The notes: a model not told the origin generated them from the letters alone. A stretch of 64,000 bases of DNA from Pelodera strongyloides (GCA_036852015.1 JAANDG010000626.1:19317-83316), one strand, 5' to 3'. Numbered from the stretch's first letter, positions 23,473-34,830 are shown. Numbers and translations: made by a program.

Positions 23473-25522
23473 TTAATGAGAAACATCCATGCTCTCCACA
23501 ATCTGGTATTTGATCTCCTTTCTCTTGAGCACGTGAGTCGACCCTGGCTTGAACTTGTAGTCCAGGTCCACAGGCTCTGGTTTCTTGCAGAAATCGGGCA
23601 CAATCGGTCCTTCGAATATAGTCTTATCCGGGCGGATGACCACCAGGTTCAGACTGTTACCCGACATGTTGTCACCGTGCATACCAGCATGCAGGGCACG
23701 CTGAACCAGCTCTTTCGCCTCGGCCTCGTTCATGCCGAACCTGCAAGAAGTGGTTGGGTGGCTCTAGTGATAGTGATGCCAAGATGTCTCTTTTACATAT
23801 AAATATTAGAAGCTTCTTGCCTTCTTGGTGGTTTTGCGGTGTTAAAATGTTTTGTTTGCAGTTTGCAGCCCGGGCGTGTACAAACGGCACGAACCAGCTC
23901 AAAGCTCAAAACCATCGCGATGCTATTCCTATTGAACTTGAACAATTACACACCGAATCTATGGATTCGAGATTCGAGGTACTTACACTTACAGCTGAAC
24001 CATACACAAAAAAATATATGGTCGTGGGAGTATTACGCGTAGTAAACCTACTAGTGACTCGACTGAGACGTAAAATAAAAAGTCAGAAATATAATAAAGA
24101 ATCCTACTTGAAATCTCTCTCGAGAATGGTGATAGCGGCATAACTTCCGGATCCCTGTGCGGCGAATGGTTTGTGCATTGTGGTTCCATTGGCAGTGCAC
24201 TCATAGAGATGAGGTCCGGTCGCATCCACACCACCAATCAGCAAATACGCACCCACGTAACCCTGGAACACCACAAAGGTTCCAAAAACAAAAAGTTATT
24301 GTATGTAATAAAAAGTCAACAAATCAAAGTACATTGCAGGATAACCCATCAAGTCATCAGCAACAATACGGCTTGTTAATTGAAATAGACCAAACAGACA
24401 TTGAAAAACATAACGTTTTCAACCGATCCCTTTAAAGCATTACTTTTTTCTTCTACATCAGGGTTCAAGTAAGTTTCACTATTAAGTAAAACAAACCAGT
24501 AATATCTTCACTGTGTAGAAATAGACCCATAGATAACAAGTGTATTGAACCAACCTGATAGTTGAAGAGATGTTGTTTTGCCTGTCTGAGGGCAGTGATA
24601 ACTCTCGCCTTCTTTCCAGTATTCAACTCCATCAGTCTGAGGTTCGAAGAGAGCTGCTTGGTCACCTAAAACATGACGTATTGTATAATAGACAACAAGG
24701 AGAGATCTAGACCAGAACATTGGCATAGATACTCTCCTAATTCCCAGACAAGACTATCAGAGGCAGTATTCACCAACACGCAGGGAGCCCTATGTGTTGG
24801 TGAATACGGCCTCAGGGCATAAATATAAACGGAATTGTAGTGGAGGTAGGAGGTATGCTGTATACAGTTTTAGTTTGTGGCTGAAGCCTATCATAAATTT
24901 GCCACTGCAATAAAGTCAGAGTCAATCCGGCGGTGACGCGGTGATTCATGGTATTACGCGAAACTACGTAGTGCTTGATATAAACACCCATACCATAGGA
25001 GAAAAACTAACAATCGCACAAACGACGTGATCTGTATATATCTTTTAAAAGAAAATAACCTGATCGAGATCGGCAGCAGTTCCGGCACCACAAGCGTAGA
25101 TGCTCTCCGTCAGCTTGTGCACCTTTTCACAGTGCTTATCGGCAATGATATTTCCAGCGGTAGCACGAGAATCGGCTCCCATCACCATACCACCCTCATA
25201 GCTAGCAGCAACGATGGTTGTACCTAATAGTATTTATTATCATAATGAACATAAATACCAATTGGTTATAGAGTAATAACGAATGACGGTATTTGAACAT
25301 CAATTCAGCGCATACTACAATTCTTAATAGAGAGGAAAATCAAATAAACATGCTGGTGTAGGATATAAATCCTCCAAAAAATTTACCGGTGGATGTAAGC
25401 TTCGGTCCAGCTTGTCCCATGCGGCAGAGAGCCATATTGCGATAGCAGTTGGAGAAATCGAAGGCTCCTCCCTTGTCCATCTCCATACGGAGAACACGCT
25501 GTGCTGTGTCGGTCGATGCCAT
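23473..25522 (-). CDS. pbs-2: 20S proteasome subunit beta2 (PSMB7/10 type)
   Basis: Five exons on the minus strand: 25522-25387, 25223-25060, 24665-24555, 24262-24108 and 23740-23473, giving 277 residues, the usual length. It encodes the trypsin-like catalytic beta2 subunit of the 20S core, in cytosol and nucleus. A 46-residue propeptide ends at the G46-T47 autocleavage site (STGTTIVAAS). Mature Thr1 is T47, Asp17 is D63 (GADSRAT) and Lys33 is K79 (CEKVHKL), so the active-site triad is intact. Later motifs are NTGKKARVITALRQAKQHLF, GVDATGPHLYECTANGT, QGSGSYAA and SGNSLNLVVI. The C-terminal extension ends SMDVSH. The exon 4 to 5 junction is phase 2, and this gives FKFGMNEAEAK without a frameshift. 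The ATG directly follows ATATTAAAG, a weak possible trans-splice site. A miniature foldback element sits in intron 2. Confidence 0.96.
24762..24812. mobile_element. Miniature CCGTATTCACCAACAC foldback (51 bp)
   Basis: CAGTATTCACCAACACGCAG, a short middle, then TGTGTTGGTGAATACGG. Essentially two arms and no interior, in an intron of the proteasome gene. Same family as 18365-18501. Confidence 0.8.
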
Positions 25523-26153
25523 CTTTAATATACACAATATACGTCTATTTACAAGAGGTCTAAATCACGAAAAAGGCACACGCGACAGACACAGAAAACG
25601 GAAATGAAACACAACGTATTTTTGGAGAAGGGCACTCCACTTTAGATATATTGCAGATACAGTACAGCAAATCACTTTACAAAGGTCCAAAAGGGAAAAT
25701 ATGAACGGAAATGCGATTTTTACGTTTCAAATTCAATAATTCCGGAGCGGCTTGCACGCAGTAAGGCACACATGGACCAGACAGTGAAATAAACGCATTT
25801 CTCTTTATCATAGAATAAAACAAGTAGCAACAAACCACGAACAGAAAACACTAATCAAAACAAAATGAAATCCAAAAATCCATGAAGAAAAGTGCACTTT
25901 TGCCGCGAAGAGCGGTGACTTTACCGTATATTAATTTTAAATTCCCGCGCTTTGTCTTGCTAAACTACGGTACCTTATTTGCGATTTAGTTTTGTCTCAG
26001 AAAACAGTATTGCACAATTACTGTAATGAATGAATTCAAATGAAATTCTCATGTTTGTAGCCACGTTTACGCTTACACCAAGTATGTGTGATCGCCTTAC
26101 ACTTACACCAAGCAGACTGAAGAATATTTTAATAAAACATTTTTATTGATTGT
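25523..26153 (-). promoter_or_regulatory. Probable promoter of the proteasome gene and receptor 3' UTR
   Basis: 631 bp between the start of the proteasome gene and the stop of the receptor gene, both on the minus strand. AATAAA (minus) at 26142-26147, seven bases past the receptor stop codon, is a likely poly(A) signal. A GC-rich TTCCCGCGCTTTG stretch near 25943 is unusual in this AT-rich DNA and resembles an E2F-type site. That assignment is inference only. Confidence 0.4.
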
Positions 26154-29100
26154 CTATGCAATAATATGCGGGGCGGACATCATAATTGCTAGGGTGCTTA
26201 TGACGATGAATAGTGAAAAAATGATGAGGCAGGCTCTGTCCACCACCATGGCAGCGAACCTCCAGTCATGCTGGACACGCTCTTCCCGTTCCTCTTTTGC
26301 CATACGTGCGGTTATCTGAAAATATTAATTATTGATTTATTGAGTATCTTTGTTTATATTTTATCTAATAATTCAATCCATCTAATTTTATCCGAACGGC
26401 GTACGAACTGAACTGAACGAGGAAATCACTCTCTTCTTTGTGAATTGCCGGGGCTATGAATTTTGTCTTTGGTCAGAAACTCTGGTATCTTATAGAACTT
26501 ATTGCCATCAACAAAGTCAATAAGACCATATCGGAAAGTATACAAACTATATGAATTTATTACATATTTGATAGAAACCTGTTTTAGTTCGTTGTAGCAC
26601 GAATGCAGTAGTAGCAGTTGTGCTTCGTACACAGGCTGATGCGCAGGCATATTAGTTCGACTAAAATTGTAAGACAGTTGACGTCATTGTTGCCCATTTT
26701 GCACCGAAGTCATCGCCAGTATGATAGCCTAGTGACCTGGTAGATATAAATCAAGTCTTAGTTGATCTTTTCAATTAGGAATTCCAGTGGAACACGCGAA
26801 ACTACAAACTACAACTTACTCAACAGGTAAAGAGGGTTCCGGCAGTTTTACGTCTTCATCTTCGAGTACAGTTCCATTGAAAAAGGTGTGCCCAGGACGG
26901 GACATCATCAAGATCCAGGGAAGCCATTCCAAGAGAATACTTCTCAACTTAAAAAGATTATCGATGTACTCTAAGCAAACCGCGCAGCACAAAATGGTAA
27001 GGTGGAGCGCGAAAGTTGTAAATCCAGTTGGCGCACAAGCGGCCCTTCGCGCGCGCTCCCTGTCAAACCCAAAGCGTGTCCGCCGCCCCATATCGGCGTA
27101 CCCTCTGTTAGGTTAAGTGGGTACCCCATACGAGTAAATAGTAACTCCCTACCAGTGGTGACATAATATGGGTCTCTGGGCCTCGAAAGTGTAAGTTTAG
27201 AATCACAACAGTGAATACCACAGACGCTGATATGACAAGCATACAGCAGGAGAAGAACACGCCTGAAGTACTATCAATGAGAACACAAACTACTGCAATG
27301 GTCACTCGACATCGACCTTACGGCCACAACCCAGCCCAGCAACAGGAAAAGTCTAAAGTAGAGCAGCGTAAGTATAGATGTTATGATTTTTCTTAGTTAC
27401 GTACCGTAACCATACCGTGATTGCAACAATTGGTAAGAATCTTGAATTCCAAACTACTGACGTATCATATACCAACCTATCAATGGTACAGCTTCCGAAG
27501 TGGGCGGAGTCATCTCAGAAACCATACTCAAAAAGAAGACAATTGCTAGGAGTACGGTCATTTCTGAAATAAAATGTAGTTTTGAAATTTGATATAATTT
27601 CAAAAAATCGATTGACTGATTGATCGATTGACGTGCAAATTCGAAATGTTTTGCTCAGGCCCTAGGAACCGGAACAATAAAAACGAAGCTCGACTTCTAT
27701 GCTGTTACGTGTTAGGTCACTGTTGGAGAAAGGCTGAAATACATATCGGAGACGAGAAGAGTTTCAACTTTGCGGGGATAATTAGATACTGCTAATTGTG
27801 TAGATAATTAGCTGCGGGGATAATTAGCTAATTAAAAAAATCAAACACAAACCCAAGTTAATCTTCTCTCCGGCATCTGGTGGAAGAGTGAATCCGAGTA
27901 CGGTCATCAACGTTATCAACAGTGAGGGAATGATCAAGTTGAAGCCTAAACTGTGTATATTAAAACTAAAATAAACTGCAAAACATCCTTGGTAAGTGCA
28001 CCACTTCCCAGGTTTTATATCCATCGAATTTTCTACAGTAGTTGGAAGAGCACAAGTGGTGCTGAACTTAGTAGGTTTACTACGCGGGCGCCGTGCGATG
28101 GGCGAACAAAGTGCAGCCCAGTCATTCTGGGCGTAGAGTGGGCCAGAGATGGGCGTACGATGGACCCAAGGTGGGCCCCCAATTGACAAAGTTTCCTCAG
28201 TGGTTCGTGGTGTGTTGAAATGCTTGTTACTTGTGTAAATTAAATAGAATAAAAAAATGAATAATATGATTTGGGATTAGATACTATTTGGGATTAGATA
28301 CTATTAGGTACTGGTATTATTAGGTAGATATTATTACCGTTTTCTATACTCTCAAAATACGGTCCCCAATATTTATTACAGCTTCATCCCCATCCATGGA
28401 GCTCATTGTTTTCTATTTCACGGATATGTTCTTTCAACTACTGTAGAATATTCGATTAAAAGGTCCCGGTTCTCCCCTCTCCCTCAAAAGGTGGGCTTTT
28501 GAAATTTTGGTTTTTTAATGCAAAAGTGCTCTCGGCATAAAGCCTCTACAAACTAGTTAAAAATGGCTTTTCATATTGTTTGCTACATTTATTTTAAAGA
28601 GAAAAGGTCTACATAACTAATTTGGAAGAAACTTGCACAGATATTCATTTTCATGGGGTCATATTAATTTATGAAAGTTCGACCAGTTCATTCGAATTCG
28701 CACTCAAAGAACGGCCAACTTTTATGGTTTCATGAGTTTTAAAGGTGTATGACATGGGTTTTGAAACGAGCGCTGAGCAATTTCATTCTCGTGTGTTATA
28801 TACAAACTCTGCCCATTCTGTGTCGGAAATACCAAAAGGCAGCAAAAATTTGCATATAACACAATGGCGTGCAGTTATCTAGGCGTTCTCCAAAACCAGG
28901 TGTCATACCGCTTTAACATACCGTAGAAGAGTGTTCTTCGTCTTAGGTGAAGATAATACTTGACCACTGGATAAGGTTCCGGACAACATTTAAAGTATCC
29001 AACGTGACGGATAGCTGGAGACTGAATCAGAGACCATTCACCATTTGTCACATATGTGGACAGATCCATTTGATGAGCTGAAGATTTATTGATTGAAAGA

Positions 29101-32100
29101 TAATCTTACGATGTGCAAAACTTGTTTACATGCATATATCACGTATGAGGTACTCACTACTCACTGATATTTAGAACCCCAAATTGACTATCTACGGTGC
29201 ACATCGAAAAAGTAATCCTATGAAAAATTAGAGCTCAATGAGATAAGCAAACGCGAACATTGTGTCGAGTGTCCCCGGCGATCCCAAAGCGAGATATAAG
29301 CAAAAGTCGCGTGTTAGAGAACGACTAAATAGCACTGCGACTGCTAAGACGCAGAGTAGACGGCCAGTATCGATCGCACTATTGCGCAATAAAAATAGGC
29401 CAGCCTAACCTCAAACTTGGGTAATTAAACCGCAGCTGGCAAAGAACAGGGAGAAATTGTCCGCATAAATAGAAATGATGCGGCGGATCAATTTGATACG
29501 CAAAGTGATCGTTCTTTGACATTGAAGGTACTATGATCGTCAAAATTAAGTCGAAATTTAAAATTCACCGTAGATCAAGTCTAATGATGTAAATCAACTT
29601 CAATTATGATGTGAGACGCGCATTTGACTTAGACGGGCAACATGTCTTCTGCTTCAGAATCTATGACGTCAAAAATAAGTCGACGTTCAAACTTCACCGT
29701 AGCGACATAGTAATGCTGCAAATCAACTTCAATGATGATGTGAGACGCGCATTTGACTTAGACGTTCAACATGTCTTCTGCTTCAGAATCTATGACGTCA
29801 AAAATAAGTCGACGTGCAAACTTCACCGTAGCGACATAGTAATGCTGCAAATCAACTTCAATGATGATGTCAGGCGCGCATTCGACTCAGACGGGCAATA
29901 CCGTTTCTGCTTCAGAATTTATGACGTCAAATATAAGTCGACGTGCAAACTTCACCGTAGCGACATAGTAATGCTGCAAATCAACTTCAATGATGATGTC
30001 AGACGCGCATTCGACACAGACGGGCAATACCTTTTCTGCTTCAGAATCTATGACGTCAAAACTAAGTCGACGTGCAAATTTCACCGTAGTGATATATTAA
30101 TGCTGCAAATCAACTTCAATGATGATGTCAGACGCGCATTCGACACAGACGGGCAATACCTTTTCTGCTTCAGAATATATGACGTCAAAAATAAGTCGAC
30201 GTAAAAACTTCACCGTAGCGACATAGTAATGCTGCAAATCAACTTCAATGATGATGTCAGACGCGCATTTGACTTAGACGGGCAACATGTCTTCTGCTTC
30301 AGAATCTATGACGTCAAAAATAAGTCGACGTGCAAACTTCACCGTAGCGACATAGTAATGCTGCAAATCAACTTTAATGATGATGTCAGACTCGCATTCG
30401 ACTCAGACGGGCAATACCGTTTCTGCTTCAGAATCTATGACGTCAAAAATAAGTCGACGTGCAAACTTCACCGTAGTGATATATTAATGATGTAAATCAA
30501 CTTCAACGATGATGTCAGACGCGCATTTAACGCAGAAAAAAAAAGGAAAATAGCACATAAAATATAAGGCTTGCGCGAACGATCAAGTAAAACGTAAAAC
30601 GCTAGAGCGAGGCGCGCGCGATGATGTCAGACGCGCATTTGACTTAGACGGGCAGCATGTCTTCTGCTTCAGAATCTATGACGTCAAAAATAAGTAGACG
30701 TGCAGACTTCACCGTAGTGATATAGTAATGCTGCAAATCAACTTCAATGATTATAAGGCTTGCGCGAACGCTCAAGTAAAACGTAAAACGCTAGAGCGAG
30801 GCGCGCGCGCAGCGCGCGCCGAGCTCTAGTCTGTCTAATAGAATGGAGCTTCCGATCGAGTCTATCCAATATCATCAAACAACAAACTCCGGGGGGCCTT
30901 GATTTAGAAACTTTTTGTACGTACTGGTACTGATTATGATGTTTTATGGGGTGAACAATGCATATCAAAAATAAAACAAGGGGCGATTTGGATTGACACC
31001 CACTGGCATTTAAATCCCCTGATGGACTATCGATATGCAAATCAATGGCGTATCCGTGGAAAGTCCAAGAGCCGAACTGAAATGCTAAATGTAATAATTA
31101 TAGGCCTAGTAAACTGCGTGGTAGTATCCCACCAGCGATGAACTCTTACCGAGACAAACTTTTGGTGGCAGATTAAAACTACAAAAACGATTGTTATCTC
31201 CGACCTTGAGTTCGCAGAGTTGCTCATCAAACGGAAACCATGTAACGTCTGCAATAAGGTAATTGTATTAATTCAGTAATAATTCAGTGGAAACTAAATG
31301 GGCGGTGACTGGCTCGAGACCATTTAGTAACCAGTTGATGCTGGCCGGCCCACGAAAAAAAACCCAGTGAACCGTCACCAAATGGTTTCACCCATTTCCT
31401 ATGGACTATGAAGCCTCTCAATGAAAATCAAACCTACCCAAGGCACATACGAACTTGAGTACTCCGGGAGGAATCCAGTTCACCTCTCCATTATTGTACA
31501 CCAATAGATTACTCTTGTACGTGGAGTCAAAGTCCTCGGCAGCACTGAACACGCGTTTCATTAAAGATGTATGACGCGTGGTTTATGAACCTAACGATTT
31601 ACAAATCCATTTCCATGTGTTACAAATCCATTTCCATGTGTTTTACGTGCTTTTCCTGCACATACTGGGCATAATCCGCATAGAATACATGGGAAGGGTG
31701 GACTTCTTATGCATACTATTGCTGTTACCAATAGTTTCATGTTTCGTAGGAAACTCATTTAGGAGCAAAATAAAAAACCACCAATAATACCGTAATCCAT
31801 TACCTATTATAGAGTAGAACATCCGGCTTCCATATATGATCAGTAGTGCCCGGAAATCGAAGATCTTTTATTCCATTATACTCCTTCGGATCCCAATGTA
31901 GTTTGTAGTCCTCCCAGGTCTGCAAGAAAAAGAAAAATTAACTAGATACCTTTCGCTAATAATTAACCATTAAACTTTCCAAAATCACAAAATAGAAATT
32001 ATAAGTCGGGTGTAGATATAGATTTCGGATATAGATTCCATTACCGCGCGGAAAACTAAGGCAGTAAATTGTGAAAAACACGCGCGACATGTTTTTATAC

Positions 32101-32932
32101 TTAGTTCGGACGATAAATGGTAATGGTGTATTCTACAGTAGACGGAAGAGCTGATCCGAGAAATAGAAACGACCGCGATAAACCTCGGACAAAAGGGGAG
32201 ATTATATTGAAAAATGTATTGCAAATACCTGCCGTTTTTATTACTGTTGTGTTTTACTTAAATATAGAGAATACAAATTCGAGTAGCATCATACATTTAA
32301 TTTCGTCTTTGAAGAAAACAAACGTGACAATCAAAAGCTCACAAAACTTATCCACGCATTCACGGATACGAGTTGATTCTTCTCGTCGACATCGAGTATT
32401 TGTTGAAGGAAGAGTTTGATCTTCACGATTAGAGGTTGGGACGCATTGGCAACAGGACGCTCCAGTGGGTTGTAGCCTATAGACAAATGTTTTTTTTTCT
32501 GTTACGTACATACAAACTTACAAACTCTTAAACATACTAAACATTGCTAGTAAGAGTTCATTAACCATATAGAAATCTGTACTTGATGGGTAAGAGTCGG
32601 TATTTTACGGCTAGGTACAAAGAGACGATAGGATAGGATCCAACTTCTTAGCACACTTAGGAACTCATAGCGCCGCGGACCTTCGGTTCAAAAGGGTCTG
32701 GCCCGTAGTGGCCCGCTGTGGCGGGCCCCCTTTGGGTGTGCCGCGGACCCTGAAGCGTCGCGTTGCAGAATAAAACATGTTTATTGAACAAAGTGAACAC
32801 ACCTGTGAGTAAGTCCTGGAAAAGCCTGGTCTCGGCTACGCTGGCCGCATTTGCATTGAACAGAGTAAATATTATTAGTGTTATAAATATATTATATCGA
32901 CTTAGATTAAGTCTTTTTGGAGGGAAAATCAT
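26154..32932 (-). CDS. Nicotinic acetylcholine receptor subunit, alpha type
   Basis: Thirteen in-phase exons on the minus strand: 32932-32803, 32476-32343, 31919-31804, 31544-31438, 31248-31205, 31076-31004, 29077-28922, 27945-27853, 27563-27477, 27262-27153, 26947-26820, 26660-26579 and 26315-26154, giving 473 residues. It forms a pentameric acetylcholine-gated cation channel at neuronal or muscle membranes. In order: signal peptide (about 1-29), loop-D region [15 protein letters not shown], Cys-loop C160-C174 with 13 residues between (WFPFDEQLC), FGSWTF, the vicinal pair C232-C233 ([10 protein letters not shown]) that defines alpha subunits, and M1 from 255. The GEK motif at the M2 border indicates cation selectivity. 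M2 is [12 protein letters not shown], then M3, a short M3-M4 loop (about 336-440), and M4 at 442-467. The M2-M3 sequence [20 protein letters not shown] suggests the ACR-16/alpha7-like group; the exact orthologue is uncertain. An in-frame ATG 30 bp upstream could extend the N-terminus. Exon 5 uses an odd GTCGGA donor. Confidence 0.95.
28739..28916. mobile_element. Palindromic AGCGGTATGACAC-family element at a splice donor
   Basis: Left end TTAAAGGTGTATGACATGGG, right end CCAGGTGTCATACCGCTTTAA. It lies in the receptor intron after exon 7. Its terminal TTAA begins about five bases inside that intron (donor GTATGTTAAAG), so it nearly touches the splice site. Confidence 0.85.
29530..30751. repeat. 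129-bp tandem array with a CRE in each unit
   Basis: Eight well-kept units plus a diverged first unit. TGACGTCA recurs with its G at 29665, 29794, 29923, 30052, 30181, 30310 and 30439, exactly 129 bp apart. The eighth is at 30680, after a 112-bp interruption. Each unit also carries AAGTCGACGTG and ATGCTGCAAATCAACTTCAA. The period is a multiple of three, so one frame stays open for 197 codons, but it ends at an in-frame TAA and is not spliced to anything. The array lies in the 1.9-kb receptor intron between exons 6 and 7. Confidence 0.95.
30563..30810. repeat. Duplicated 58-bp GC-rich block
   Basis: ATAAGGCTTGCGCGAACG to GAGGCGCGCGCG occurs at 30563-30620, interrupting the 129-bp array, and again at 30753-30810 at its end. 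The two copies are almost identical. The second is followed by the palindromic GCGCGCGCAGCGCGCGC. Confidence 0.85.
31295..31405. repeat. Dispersed repeat, relative of 9500 and 58170
   Basis: Carries ACCATTTAGTAACCAGTTGATG, an A-rich run after CCCACG, and ends GTTTCACCCATTTCCTATG. In a receptor intron. Orientation is opposite to the 9500 copy. Confidence 0.65.
32673..32755. repeat. GC-rich imperfect palindrome in receptor intron 1
   Basis: CGCCGCGGACC near the left end and GTGCCGCGGACC near the right, with GGCCCGTAGTGGCCCGCTGTGGC in between. It stands out strongly from the AT-rich surroundings. Class unknown. Confidence 0.5.
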
Positions 32933-33023
32933 GTGAAATATGCCCGGAGATTGATCCGACATCGTTTTCTCGGAAGAAACAGCACACGCATACAGACACA
33001 CTCGAGATATACAAATATTAGGG

Positions 33024-33056
33024 GCGAGAGAGAGAAAGATAGAGAGAGAGAGAGAA

Positions 33057-33087
<31 letters not shown>

Positions 33088-33092
33088 AGAAA
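33024..33092. repeat. GA microsatellite upstream of the receptor gene
   Basis: About 70 bp of GA/GAAAGA repeats beginning about 90 bp upstream of the receptor start codon. Read on the minus strand it is a CT tract. Confidence 0.9.
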
Positions 33093-33940
33093 GAGAATCT
33101 TTACCTACCGGTGATCCGGGCTTCGCTATCAGTTTGCAAGCTTCCGTTTGCGTGGCGCTAGACACGGTACGTCGGTACGTCCTACGTCCTGTGACAGAAC
33201 AAATTCAAATCAAAATCACAGTTCAATGACCTGTCAATTTTCAATAATATATTTAGTTAATGGCATTGGTAAACTTTAAAGCGGTATGTCACGTTGTTTA
33301 TGAATCTAATACTTGTACAACTGGAGACTTTTCTTGGACTTATCCCAGATCAAAAATTCTTCTTTCTTACTCACAGACGAGAGTTTATGCAAACATTGCG
33401 AATCGCAAAGCTCTTTCATTGATATTTTGTTATTTCTACATCGAAATTTTTCTGAAGTAGTTTCTGAATTAGTACTTGAGTAAATGTGTAGTACTCGATA
33501 AGCATAAGAACTTCGAATGAACTGTACCAATACTTTGGCATGTTCTTTTAGCACAGATCTTTTTCCTCTCTCCAGTTTCAAACTCTCTGTGAAGTGATCC
33601 GTCATCTCTGCTCTCTCACCTCTCTCCACAAGCATATTCCCTCTAGTTCCCTCTCTTCTTCACTGCACTCTCTCTCCGTTCCCCACTCTCTCGGTTTCAT
33701 CGGGAAAAGCACTCAAAATCTATTCACAGACAGCTCAATGAGAACAATTTTTTAAATATATTTTTATTTTCTTCACATTTTGATATGTTGTTGTCGTTTT
33801 TACACATATGTATTATATCTTTTTATATGAATTGCGTAGCCGTCATATTTTTCATTTTTTACATCTTTTCTTTTGGTAGCTTTCATTAAGCACCTCTAAA
33901 TTACCTAGGCGTTAGGCTTCGAGATAATTTAGAAGTGCTT

Positions 33941-33994
33941 CCTAAGCCTAAGCCTAAGCCTAAGCCTAAGCCTAAGCCTAAGCCTAAGCCTAAG
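33941..33994. repeat. Interstitial telomeric repeat (TTAGGC)n
   Basis: Nine perfect, consecutive CCTAAG hexamers, the complement of the nematode telomere unit TTAGGC. Single related GTTAGGCTTC and CTAAGTCTAC units lie at the edges. This is the clearest taxonomic marker in the window. Shorter degenerate runs occur at 36629-36690, 49818-49842 and 63137-63162. Confidence 0.95.
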
Positions 33995-34551
33995 TCTACA
34001 TTGATTCTTACGATTAGGAGCTGCGATCATACCGACATGCAATTTATTTCCTAATCAATTTCTATGCAATCGGCAGAATTTTTCCATTGGATAGTATAGG
34101 AGTCTAAAGTCGATATACAAGTATCAAAGTATGAATATGAAATTTTTCCCGATCTGTCTACATTAGAATATCGACGCAAGCCGTAATGTGTTGTGTAATG
34201 TGCAAATATCGATTAATTCGCTAAGCTAATATAATTGAAATTTATTGAAATTTTATCCTAAAATAACAAGGCATCTATATAAATAGTTTTATACTCGCCA
34301 CTCCTGGGAAAGTAGTAGGAATTTTTGATTAATAGTTCAATAACTACACGTTGATCTTGCTGTCCTTATAAACAATTAATAATATTGCTATTTTGTATAA
34401 ATAAACATATTTTAAATACAGTATGACTGAAACTTCCACTTTTTGTCGTGGAGGCCTTTTTTCTATCTGAACTGGGCATTGGGCCAGACCCTCAGATGCC
34501 CCTGTGAAGGGTCCCTAGCGACATTCGGAATGGCCGCGTGGGGCTATGAAC

Positions 34552-34569
34552 CCTATATGCCCTCTCCAC

Positions 34570-34604
<35 letters not shown>

Positions 34605-34830
34605 TTCTTCGCTTCTCTGATTCTCACTGTCTCCCTTACTATTTCTGTTCTCAGCCTTTTCCAATACTCTCCCAACCTTACACTGTCTTTCTGTGTCTTT
34701 TTCCCTGGTTTTTTATGGAGAGAGGAGTGAGATGGATAGAGAAATAGAAAGAGCAAGAGAAGGATAGAGAGAGAGAAAGAGAGAGAGAAAGGAAGAAAGA
34801 AAAGAAAGAAAGAAAAAGAGAGAGCTCGCA
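34552..34830. repeat. CT tract followed by GA tract
   Basis: A CT microsatellite (about 34560-34606) and a GA microsatellite (about 34733-34828) about 130 bp apart. As inverted low-complexity arms they could pair. Frames across them are artefacts. Confidence 0.8.

Noticed and set aside
29200..29260. Minus-strand segment between an ATAG and a GTGAGT that could be a receptor exon between exons 6 and 7
   Set aside because: Exons 6 and 7 join directly in phase and restore the conserved receptor sequence; adding this piece disrupts it.
29530..30751. Regular repeats considered as a CRISPR-like array
   Set aside because: The whole 129-bp unit repeats with no repeat-spacer pattern, and the genome is eukaryotic; it is an ordinary tandem array.
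33102..33165. Open minus-strand segment with a GTAGGTAAAG donor, possible extra receptor exon
   Set aside because: The exon starting at 32932 already has a complete signal peptide and an in-frame ATG. This segment has no ATG and would not be needed.
33306..33635. 109-codon minus-strand frame upstream of the receptor gene
   Set aside because: No recognisable domain, no matching splice partners and low-complexity composition near its N-terminus.
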